Assembly: GCA_003139095.1 (NCBI GenBank)
Contig: PLHW01000063.1
Span: forward strand, 121,990-173,002
Direction of reading: 5' to 3'
Source: Acidobacteriaceae bacterium
GTDB lineage: Bacteria > Acidobacteriota > Terriglobia > Terriglobales > Acidobacteriaceae
DNA: 51,013 nucleotides
The notes under the pieces: generated by a model
The model's input: the letters and a program-made list of their open reading frames with translations, nothing else
The model's database searches: none
Told to the model about the DNA's origin: nothing
Part shown: piece by piece, positions 44,726-51,013 of the stretch
Layout of the letters: each line of letters opens with the position of its first letter
Position numbering within the stretch: position 1 is the first letter of the stretch
Translations under genes and position numbers: made by a program

Positions 44726-45646
44726 ATGGCCGACAAATCCGATCTGTGGATCCCCGAAGGCGATTGGCATATGTACGAAGCTTACGTCTTTGGCTCGCTG
44801 CAAAGGCGCTTCCCTGGGGCGCTGGTGATTCCTAATGCGCACCTCCGCGGGATCAAAAGCGGCAAGCTACGGCAGATCGACGTACTGGTTGAAATCGAGG
44901 CGGGCGATTCCGGCCTCAAAATTATATTCGACTGCAAATGCTACAAGCGCAAGGTTAACGTAGGCGATGTCGAACAATTTCTCGGGATGTTGGACGACCT
45001 CCGTGTGAGCAAGGGAGTTCTTGTCACAACAAAGGGGTATTCGAAAACGGCGCATGAACGCACTCAGAGGGAGTCGCGCGATGTCGATCTACAAATCCTT
45101 CCACCAGAACGGCTTTCCGCGTATCAGTACGTCGGGGACGTTTGGCTTTGGAAGGGTCCGGTTCTGGCAATCGTCAGAACTCCCACGGGATGGCTTGCCG
45201 ACAATCAGGACACGCACAAGGTCGGGGGATGTCAGTTCTCAATGTATCCACTCGGGCACACACTTGAATCTGCCATGCGAAAATGCACCTTCCTCTATGG
45301 AAACATCGTGCTAAAGAGCGAGACAGAACCCACAATGGAGGCGATAGCCGCGAGGCACGAGAGAGGGATCACTCAGAAATTCCCGCACGCCAAGTTCGAA
45401 CGCCTACCTTCTTTATTTCCCGATCCAAAGGATGGAGCACCGCGGACATTATTTAGAGTTGGTCACATCGACAAGTCGTACGGCGGGCCCGAGTATTCGC
45501 TTTATTTGGACAGCCCCGAAGGAGTTCTGCTTCTGGTACTACTATGCCTTGAGGGACAAGATGAGACGTATGTACCAGCGCTGAAGTGGATCGGGGGCGG
45601 AGCACTGTTAATGACGAAACAAGATGACCAACCCGGTAAAGACTGA
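44726..45646 (+). CDS. Mrr-like restriction endonuclease-fold protein
   Basis: 306 residues from ATG 44726, where GGAGGA lies 5 bp upstream; the open frame starts earlier but with no support. The N-terminal third is a PD-(D/E)xK nuclease of the Mrr/restriction-endonuclease-like group: RQIDVLVEI (Asp52), IIFDCKCYKRKVNVGDVEQF (Asp69-x-Lys71), then VSKGVLVTTKGYSKTA. The C-terminal 200 residues are unassigned. No methyltransferase or specificity subunit is adjacent. A lone nuclease of this type may act on modified or foreign DNA, which is inference. Base composition is more even than in the core genes, in line with an accessory gene. Confidence 0.8.
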   Translation: MADKSDLWIPEGDWHMYEAYVFGSLQRRFPGALVIPNAHLRGIKSGKLRQIDVLVEIEAGDSGLKIIFDCKCYKRKVNVGDVEQFLGMLDDLRVSKGVLVTTKGYSKTAHERTQRESRDVDLQILPPERLSAYQYVGDVWLWKGPVLAIVRTPTGWLADNQDTHKVGGCQFSMYPLGHTLESAMRKCTFLYGNIVLKSETEPTMEAIAARHERGITQKFPHAKFERLPSLFPDPKDGAPRTLFRVGHIDKSYGGPEYSLYLDSPEGVLLLVLLCLEGQDETYVPALKWIGGGALLMTKQDDQPGKD

Positions 45647-45651
45647 ACGCC

Positions 45652-45689
45652 GGGCGCACCAATCATCGCGCCTTTTGCGATGAGTGGGT
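45652..45689. repeat. GGTGCCCC-related palindrome after the Mrr-like gene
   Basis: GGGCGCACCAA then TCATCGC-loop-GCGATGA and GTGGGT. Same layout as the other GGTGCCCC elements with weaker outer arms, starting 5 bp after the stop codon. Confidence 0.6.
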
Positions 45690-45707
45690 TTCCACAACTC
45701 CCGACGC

Positions 45708-45866
45708 TTTTGGGGTGGCGCAGCGGTTCACCGCTGCGTCCACACAGCCACAAAACCCGACGGCTTTAGCCCCTGAGGGACGGCATCCAATACCATCCCA
45801 GCACCGGGCGGAAGAATATGCATACTGCTCAGCCACAGCAGCCAGTCCCCTCTTCACCTGATCAAA
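45708..45866 (-). pseudogene. REP unit plus 3' remnant of a REP-associated (Y1-type) transposase, copy 1
   Basis: On the minus strand a fragment VKRGLAAVAEQYAYSSAR is readable. It resembles the NPVKRGLV..PEQYRWSSAR end of REP-associated tyrosine transposases. It is followed by a GGGGCTAAAGCC word and the hairpin GCAGCGG-TTCA-CCGCTGC. The catalytic part (HUH and Tyr) is absent. Confidence 0.6.
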
Positions 45867-45887
45867 ATATCCCTTTCCCTCAGTGCC

Positions 45888-46054
45888 TTTGGGTGGCGCA
45901 GCGGTTCACCGCTGCGTTTACACGGCCACTAAACTCGGCGGCTTTAGCCCCTGAGGTGCGGCATCCAGCGCCATCCCGGACTCAGCAGAAGAATAAGGAT
46001 ATTGTTCACGAGTAGCAGCCAACCCCTTCTTCACTGGATTCAAATGGATGGACA
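45888..46054 (-). pseudogene. REP unit plus 3' remnant of a REP-associated transposase, copy 2
   Basis: Second copy about 180 bp further on, with HLNPVKKGLAATREQYPYSS and then the same GGGGCTAAAGCC and GCAGCGG hairpin order. It is better preserved than copy 1, and the two are clearly a tandem duplication. Confidence 0.65.
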
Positions 46055-46116
46055 GCCGCCGACGGATCGAAGAGCAACCGATGCAGATCGTACATAAGTA
46101 CTCGAGGCCGGCATAT

Positions 46117-46311
46117 CTATCGGCCAACCACCCATCGCATTTGGGCCCGGGGATTTCCTTTTGTGTTGTCGTCTAGGACCGAGTTCATATGTGGAGGATT
46201 CAATTCGGTCTCGTATTTTTGGTGAACTGGAAGGCATATGTCACAGCAAGCGCCTTGGACGAGTGGGACGCTGGTCGGCGCTGCATGCACAGTTAGCATT
46301 AGAGAGCACAT
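46117..46311 (-). CDS. Possible 64-residue protein
   Basis: Small frame beginning MCSLMLTVHAAPTSV with a CCDIC cysteine cluster. AGGAGGAA lies 6 bp upstream of the ATG, the main reason to list it. No family is recognised and the surroundings are full of decayed genes, so it may be a fragment. Confidence 0.3.
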   Translation of the reverse strand: MCSLMLTVHAAPTSVPLVQGACCDICLPVHQKYETELNPPHMNSVLDDNTKGNPRAQMRWVVGR

Positions 46312-46419
46312 GGTTGTTCCTCCTATCTCAGAACTGCCTGTTGAGAACTTTTGTCTTCGTCTTCTTGACCAATCGTCGAGCCGTGAATCGGTGAGGCCGC
46401 GTTCAGGTTTGGTCCTATC

Positions 46420-47124
46420 TCACATCCAGGGAGGTGGAAGTGACGGGCGCTTCAACTGCTGAACGTGCGGCCGCCCATGGATGACACCTTTCGTTTGATA
46501 AAAGCTGACGGCGCTTCGTACGTTGGAAGGAATGACCGCGTCCTCATGGCCGGGTTTATGAACGCTATCGACTTGAATCGTGAGCAATACTGGAATGTCC
46601 AATCCTTCCAATTCATGGGCCAACGTAATGGCTTGAGAAGCGCCCCAACTGTGGCCATAGATGATGATGCTGGCTTGTTCTTTCTCGCTGGGCGCAAGGA
46701 CGCCATCTCCGTTGGTATCCAGCAACTGCACCACCCGGCGAAGGGCGCGCTTCCCCTCGTGGTTCGCAAACACTTCGGCATGGACGATAGAGGGATAAGT
46801 CTGACGAAGATATTCAGCAAACTGCACTTCAGGATGGTGCATGTCATCGCGCCTCACGAACCCTCCAATAAAACCGATAACAATGGCGTTCCGGGCATTG
46901 ATGCTTCCGCTCCCGCCATGCTCCCGAAGGCAGACTCGGCGGAGAGCTGCTTTGACACTTGCCGCTGGCATGGGCTCACCGCAGGCAGCAGCGTGTAACG
47001 AAGTATGGAGAGAGACGGGGGACCTTTCAATCGGTGCAGACGACTGTCCTCGAACGATGCATGGGCGAACCCATATCCAGCGAGGACCAGCCACACCGGT
47101 AAGAGCCTCCTAAGTCGATGCATA
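46420..47124 (-). pseudogene. Broken secreted alpha/beta-hydrolase-like gene
   Basis: GGAGGG and ATG 47122-47124 start a signal peptide (LLPVWLVLAGYGFAHA) and then SRLHRLKGPPSLSILRYTLLP ... KQLSAESAFGSMAG. The hydrolase part is in another frame: NARNAIVIGFIGGFVRRDD, EVFANHEGKRALRRVV, an EF-hand-like DTNGDGVLAPSEKE, the nucleophile elbow YGHSWGASQ, then VLLTIQVDSVHKPGHED and GVIHGR. The frame change falls at about 46895-46950. After GVIHGR the expected C-terminal segment is missing. One indel plus loss of the 3' end make a pseudogene likely. If the indel is a sequence error, the gene would still be truncated. Confidence 0.6.
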
Positions 47125-47136
47125 CAGCATGCCCTC

Positions 47137-47427
47137 CTAAGCGGTTTTGTCCTTGCGACAAGCCTTTCGCCAGGGCACCTGCATAGTGATCGCAAGCCAG
47201 TCTCCAAATCGGCCCCATAGCAAGCCGCTCTTCAGCAATGACATAAGAGGGAGCATTCTTTCTGGAACTGCCCGTATTGAGGCATTGACCGTGAGCGGGC
47301 AGGCGATATGGCGCAAGACTTGGTCACACCCCACTGTGTCGGGCAACTTAGGTGCAACGCGGACTGGCACACAACCTGCAATATCCATGGCGTCCCTCAG
47401 GATGAGGCCGCATATGTTCAAGATCAC
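47137..47427 (-). CDS. Possible small protein upstream of the broken hydrolase gene
   Basis: Up to 96 residues (GTG or inner ATG start). The C-terminal part reads like a basic amphipathic protein (RMLPLMSLLKSGLLWGRFGDWLAITM). Its stop TAG overlaps the AGGAGGG ribosome site of the next gene, an arrangement typical of operons. The N-terminal start is unclear and a longer, frameshifted ancestor is possible. No family recognised. Confidence 0.35.
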   Translation of the reverse strand: MILNICGLILRDAMDIAGCVPVRVAPKLPDTVGCDQVLRHIACPLTVNASIRAVPERMLPLMSLLKSGLLWGRFGDWLAITMQVPWRKACRKDKTA

Positions 47428-47643
47428 GCCGAATACGATTCATCGCTTTTCTCTCGCAGAAATCCTGCTCATGGCGGCTATGAATGAAATAGAAGCCAAG
47501 CGAAAGGCTTCGGCCACGATGAGCAATCCCGAAAGGACCAGCTAGGAGCGAGCGATCATTGTTAGCGAAACACAAAAGAGTGGCGCAAGGCATGTCCCTC
47601 GACAGGAGATTTGTCATGCATGAACTCCTCCTATCGTTGGGCG

Positions 47644-47985
47644 TCAGGCCATCCGGCCCTCAACCGCAAGCCTGGCACACTCATCATCTTCCAACATCGT
47701 AAGCACATTTCTAAGTTCTTCCAAGCCGGTTACAAGCTCGTCGCCCCACTCGTCGCCGAGAAACACTGCTAGCAATGGTTGCAAGCCGTGCGCCTTTGCC
47801 GTGAAGTTCAGAATGTCCAGTGTATCTTGCGCACAATCCATCACGAGAACATCAAAGACTTGTCTGCGCATCATTGCGAAGGCGTCGGCGCAGCTGCTCG
47901 CGGTCGCCACATCGTGTCCTCGCTGCCTGAGGATCTTGATGTATTTGCCATGGACAGATTCGGGATCGAAATAGAGAATCTTCAT
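47644..47985 (-). CDS. Stand-alone receiver-like response regulator
   Basis: 113 residues from ATG 47983-47985, with GGAGGAGG upstream; a longer frame to 48105 is rejected. Receiver fold with an acidic residue in the first turn (ILYFDPES), the phospho-acceptor Asp in VLVMDCAQD and helices matching CheY length. The switch Lys near the end is not evident (LEELRNVL), so signalling is atypical. No output domain and no adjacent histidine kinase. The same orientation as the DUF2934-like and tonB genes upstream suggests a loose cluster. Confidence 0.75.
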   Translation of the reverse strand: MKILYFDPESVHGKYIKILRQRGHDVATASSCADAFAMMRRQVFDVLVMDCAQDTLDILNFTAKAHGLQPLLAVFLGDEWGDELVTGLEELRNVLTMLEDDECARLAVEGRMA

Positions 47986-48168
47986 ACGAACGCCTCCTCC
48001 AGATTTTCGAGCAGAGTCGCTTTCGGTCTTAGGGCCGTCGGAGGGGCGTGCGATGCGTGTGGCCTCTTGGCGCGATGGGGAGAGCCCGACCAACGCGCAT
48101 CGCAATTTTCGCCCCTGTCACCGCCTCCGGCGGGCCGGCATAAACACATGTTCAGTGCCGCTGATGGC

Positions 48169-48384
48169 TTATCGCCGATCGGCGTTGCCGCTCACCTCCG
48201 ATTCAGCTTTGAGCCAATCGTCGAAGTCGCGTCCGTCTTCTTTTCCATGACGTTCGTAGGAGTTTCCTGCCCCCTTCGGGTTCTCGCACGCGCTTCTATC
48301 AATGTGGCGGGGCGGACTGACGTTGCCGCGGTTGCGGTGAACAGAATCTAAGTACATCGCGTTCCGCCCCACATCGGTATACAT
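48169..48384 (-). CDS. DUF2934-like small protein
   Basis: 71 residues. The stretch SYERHGKEDGRDFDDWLKAESEV matches the core of DUF2934 (usually RAYE.Y..RG.EDG.DLDDWL.AE..L). The residues before it (ACENPKGAGN) do not fit the usual helix, so the N-terminal half may be altered by a frameshift. The start at ATG 48384 lacks a clear ribosome site. Family role unknown; common in proteobacteria and acidobacteria, often near transport or stress genes. Confidence 0.5.
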   Translation of the reverse strand: MYTDVGRNAMYLDSVHRNRGNVSPPRHIDRSACENPKGAGNSYERHGKEDGRDFDDWLKAESEVSGNADRR

Positions 48385-48410
48385 CGAATCAGCTCACGAG
48401 CTTCCTCCGA

Positions 48411-49469
48411 TTAGTGCTTATGCTTGCTTGTGAATTTCTCCAAAATAAACTCTTGGGCCAAACTGCCCGCGACGTGTAGACCGATGTCAATCCCGAAACC
48501 TCTGAACACATGCTCAGCATTGCGATCCGAACTGGGATAGTACGCGGTGGAAATGGAATATGCGATTAGACTCCCGCCCAAAGCAGAGTAATTCGCCTGC
48601 GTTACTCCATTGTCTCCCTTACAGATAAATGTAGCCAAGACGGCATGGAGAGCCCGCGATTTCTTTGTACCGGTGCCCTGGTAGAAGTAGCGAGGGTCCT
48701 GATGCAGGAGCGAGGGCAGAACGGCGTTGCCGATAAGTCCTGCGGTAGTGGCGTCAGCAAATCCAGCACCCAGCCGCTTGCCATATCCTTCTGCACCCTG
48801 CCGCCACTGACCAGGGGTGTCAGCGGCCTGCTGGACGCCGGCCCACCCAGCCGTGCGGGCGAAGAATACTGGATTGGTGAGATCTTTGTAGGCTAGGTGG
48901 AACTTCATCCCTGTGGTGAGAGGCTCGGGATGGGGTTCGTAGGTCACATAAGTATTCGGTATAAAGCGGAGAACGCGCTGCCGTTCCTCGGCTTTGAACT
49001 CTTGCGCGGCAACCTCCTTCTCCGAATAACTCACAGTAACTGCCCGCTGCACAGTCAAAATGCGAAGTTTGATGTCGGTTATAGTTTTCTCCTGCCCGAA
49101 TTCGACTGTAATGGAGGAACTCCACTCTGCGAATCCTTCAGCGGTGATGGTGACCTGGCAGGCAATTCCCGGCGTGACATTGTGGAATGCAAAGGATCCA
49201 TCGTCCTTTGTCACAACTGTGCGACGATCGCCAGTCGGCACTTGAAGGACTACGGTGGCATCGGGAACCGGATCGTCGCTGGTATCGACCACCGTGCCTA
49301 GGATGCTTCCTGTCTTTGTATTTGTCGCTTCTGTAGACTGCGCGCACACGGGTACAACAAGAACCAACCCTCCCGCCATGACGATCAGCAGCAACATTTG
49401 CGTTACTTTCAGGAACGTTCGCAAATGCCGGTCAGTCGTCGCCTGTGTGTTGTTGTGCATCGTTGACAT
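48411..49469 (-). CDS. Secreted carboxypeptidase-regulatory-like protein with unassigned C-terminal domain
   Basis: 352 residues. Signal segment MLLLIVMAGGLVLVVPVCAQ, then a CarboxypepD_reg sandwich (GSILGTVVDTSDDPVPDATVVL, DDGSFAFHNVTPG, ITAEGFAEW) and a conserved-looking C-terminal domain (RVLRFIPNTYVTYE, KDLTNPVFFARTAGWAGVQQ, LPSLLHQDPRYFYQGTG, HVFRGFGIDIGLHVAGSLAQEF). The latter is common in acidobacterial secreted proteins and may be an outer-membrane or lipid-facing module; I know no activity. ATG 49469 is 2 bp after the TonB-like gene's stop, so the two are co-transcribed. Confidence 0.82.
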   Translation of the reverse strand: MSTMHNNTQATTDRHLRTFLKVTQMLLLIVMAGGLVLVVPVCAQSTEATNTKTGSILGTVVDTSDDPVPDATVVLQVPTGDRRTVVTKDDGSFAFHNVTPGIACQVTITAEGFAEWSSSITVEFGQEKTITDIKLRILTVQRAVTVSYSEKEVAAQEFKAEERQRVLRFIPNTYVTYEPHPEPLTTGMKFHLAYKDLTNPVFFARTAGWAGVQQAADTPGQWRQGAEGYGKRLGAGFADATTAGLIGNAVLPSLLHQDPRYFYQGTGTKKSRALHAVLATFICKGDNGVTQANYSALGGSLIAYSISTAYYPSSDRNAEHVFRGFGIDIGLHVAGSLAQEFILEKFTSKHKH

Positions 49470-49471
49470 CT

Positions 49472-50335
49472 CTAGCCTCTGGACAGGGTAAAGTTAATTG
49501 TGATCCGGGAGTCAACTTCGACCGGCTCCCCATTCAGCAGGTACGGTCGATAGCGCCACTGCTTCACCGCATCAATGGCGGCTTGCGCCAGCAGCGGCAA
49601 ACCGCTCTCGACTCGCACATCCTGCACGCTCCCATCCTTGCCGATCACGGCCATCAGCACTACCATCCCTTCAATCCGAGCCCGGCCAGCCTCAGGCGGA
49701 TACTGCGGCGCAACGTCGTGGATCAGGTTCGCCTCGGCTACACGTGAAGCGACACGGATTCTCCTGACGGGGGTCGGCTCAGGCGTTCTCGCGAGAACCG
49801 GCAAGCTGCGTGTGCTACTCAGCGCTTCGTTAAACACTCCACTGGGAACTCCCCCGACCGTTCCGCCAGGAACTCCTCCGACCACTTCGCCTGTGGTGCC
49901 GACCGGAGGTGGTGGCGTTTCTTGCGTCTTCTGCGTTGCGTTAGGAATGCTGATGCTTGTTGGCGTGTACGTGGGCGTGGGCGCTCGAAGCGTCGTGACA
50001 TTGGAAGCTGCCGCCGCCGACGGTGCATATAGCATCGTTAGCACTTCCCGCTTGGGGAGCGGAACCCTTTGATATAGCGGAATAACAATTAACGCCGCTA
50101 CGACGAGCACCTGGAAGGCCAGCGATCCAGCTGCCGCCCAGGGATTTCGCGGTCGCGACTTCCCGCCCGATACAATTAGACTCTCGTGAAATAAACAACC
50201 CTCTTGCAGGCTGGGAGAGATGGGACGCTGTTCTTTGCCTTCCGCCGGAAATGTCGCAACCCGTGAACCAGTTCGCAACCTTGGTCCCGGAAAGGCCGGG
50301 TATGCAATGTGATGAACTATGTCCGAACTTGCCAT
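49472..50335 (-). CDS. TonB family protein
   Basis: 287 residues. One membrane helix (about 68-88; AAAGSLAFQVLVVAALIVIPLY), a Pro/Thr-rich periplasmic linker with a Gly-Val-rich run (GEVVGGVPGGTVGGVPSGV), and a TonB C-terminal domain (VAPQYPPEAGRARIEGMVVLMAVIGKDGSV and AVKQWRYRPYLLNGEPVEV). It would pass energy from ExbB/ExbD to outer-membrane receptors, but none of these genes is adjacent. The cytoplasmic lead of about 65 residues is longer than usual. First gene of a two-gene unit with the carboxypeptidase-regulatory-like protein. Confidence 0.9.
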   Translation of the reverse strand: MASSDIVHHIAYPAFPGPRLRTGSRVATFPAEGKEQRPISPSLQEGCLFHESLIVSGGKSRPRNPWAAAGSLAFQVLVVAALIVIPLYQRVPLPKREVLTMLYAPSAAAASNVTTLRAPTPTYTPTSISIPNATQKTQETPPPPVGTTGEVVGGVPGGTVGGVPSGVFNEALSSTRSLPVLARTPEPTPVRRIRVASRVAEANLIHDVAPQYPPEAGRARIEGMVVLMAVIGKDGSVQDVRVESGLPLLAQAAIDAVKQWRYRPYLLNGEPVEVDSRITINFTLSRG

Positions 50336-50857
50336 AACACCTTGACCTCTTTCCCAAGCAGCATCGCTGTCGCTGTCCTAAACCGCAGCCCAGAACTCTC
50401 GCGTGCCGGTCTTGCCTTATCCACACTTCTGCAAAAGCATTTCATTAGCCCAAGCTGGCTTCTCGCAATTCATTGCAAGGAAAGGACAAGGACGATTGAA
50501 ATCGCGCTTCGGTGCCCACATGTTGGCACCCGCCTTCGGAAGGTCACGAACAGATGTGGCTTGGGCGCAGACCGGTTCGAGTGAAGGACGGATTCTGGCC
50601 ATTAGCGGCGTGAGCGATCCAAGCCGCGAACAGAGCAGTAACATCTCGACGTGGGGACCGGGGGTTTCGGGCACTATAGCGAAACTTGTATGCCCGGTAG
50701 GCTGATCAATCCACGATCGGCAGCGGCGATCTGGACTGTCCCACGGACGTTGGGAGGCACTTCGGCCCACGGCGGAAGTGCCGTTGCAGCCAGCCTTGGA
50801 ATTAGCAGCTAATCGACAAGAACATCGCAGAGCATTCCTGTTTCACGCACTCTTCCA
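50336..50857. other. Spacer upstream of the TonB family gene
   Basis: I see no credible gene, repeat or RNA in these 520 bp. The tonB promoter should be in the left part. Frames that stay open here lack ribosome sites and protein-like composition. Confidence 0.5.
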
Positions 50858-51013
50858 CTACTGACCGTTCGACGGCTTCTCCAGGGAGGTGGCGACTCCT
50901 GCGCCGGCAGCCTGCGTGATCTGGTAATCGCGATATTCAATTCTAAGAACCGCTGTGCCGAAAACGCGCACCTTCGTCTCGCTCTCGTTGGATTCCGGCA
51001 ACCAGAAGTCACC
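50858..51013 (-). CDS. C-terminal end of a gene entering from the right
   Basis: The last 51 codons of a minus-strand gene: GDFWLPESNESETKVRVFG, then TAVLRIEYRDYQITQ and a short tail to TAG at 50858-50860. The text is protein-like. DFWLP followed by a beta strand and an EYRDY segment is the usual ending of acidobacterial secreted proteins of unknown function. No start is in the window. Confidence 0.65.
   Translation of the reverse strand, partial: GDFWLPESNESETKVRVFGTAVLRIEYRDYQITQAAGAGVATSLEKPSNGQ

Noticed and set aside
47147-47545. Plus-strand frame of 132 codons
   Set aside because: Opposite the likely minus-strand genes, no ribosome site and no protein-like pattern.
50417-50770. Minus-strand frame of 117 codons upstream of the TonB family gene
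   Set aside because: No ribosome site, no domain, mixed composition; treated as non-coding spacer.

Overview
The window looks like chromosomal DNA of an acidobacterium (Acidobacteriota, probably class Terriglobia and close to the Koribacter type). The inference rests on GC-rich codon use, two GloVer-repeat secreted proteins, carboxypeptidase-regulatory TonB-dependent transport proteins, a PknB-type kinase fused to a PD40 propeller, and many spacers filled with degenerate 6-8 bp tandem repeats and small palindromes. No rRNA, tRNA, CRISPR array, complete transposon or prophage is visible.

Layout. 1-3.4 kb: the 3' end of an RND efflux operon on the minus strand (adaptor plus the start of a permease, coupled by a 4-bp overlap) and a membrane diguanylate cyclase. 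3.5-7.9 kb: cobalamin-dependent methionine synthase (metH) and an isolated nuoI. 8.1-12.1 kb: a 1.3-kaa secreted BNR/Ig-like protein. 12.4-19.4 kb: L-2-hydroxyglutarate oxidase, a GloVer protein, a phospholipase C/acid-phosphatase-type phosphoesterase, cutC and proC. 19.5-25.2 kb: a GAF-TonB fusion divergent from a TonB-dependent receptor, then an MFS transporter. 25.5-29.7 kb: a second GloVer protein, a 40-residue membrane peptide, and ugd with a UDP-glucuronate-decarboxylase-like gene (UDP-glucose to UDP-xylose). 29.8-38 kb: a REC-PilZ-PilZ protein, a membrane zinc-finger protein, a Ser/Thr kinase with a propeller, and FG-GAP and HXXEE proteins.

38-46 kb has a more accessory character. An AT-richer AIPR-family gene (phage-defence class), a Crp/Fnr regulator, CIRCE-controlled groESL, a frameshifted small gene and a lone Mrr-like nuclease are followed by decayed transposase/REP remnants. 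46-51 kb holds a broken alpha/beta hydrolase gene, a small response regulator, a DUF2934-like protein and a tonB/carboxypeptidase-regulatory gene pair. The window ends in a partial minus-strand gene.

The most unusual feature is repeat DNA that has entered genes. A (ACTTCTG)4 heptamer array lies inside metH, and a 40-bp palindrome, identical to an intergenic copy 20 kb away, lies in frame inside the kinase gene. Other heptamer arrays abut the start codons of metH and lhgO where a Shine-Dalgarno would be expected. The defence-type genes (AIPR, Mrr-like nuclease) stand alone and are not part of a recognisable multi-gene system.
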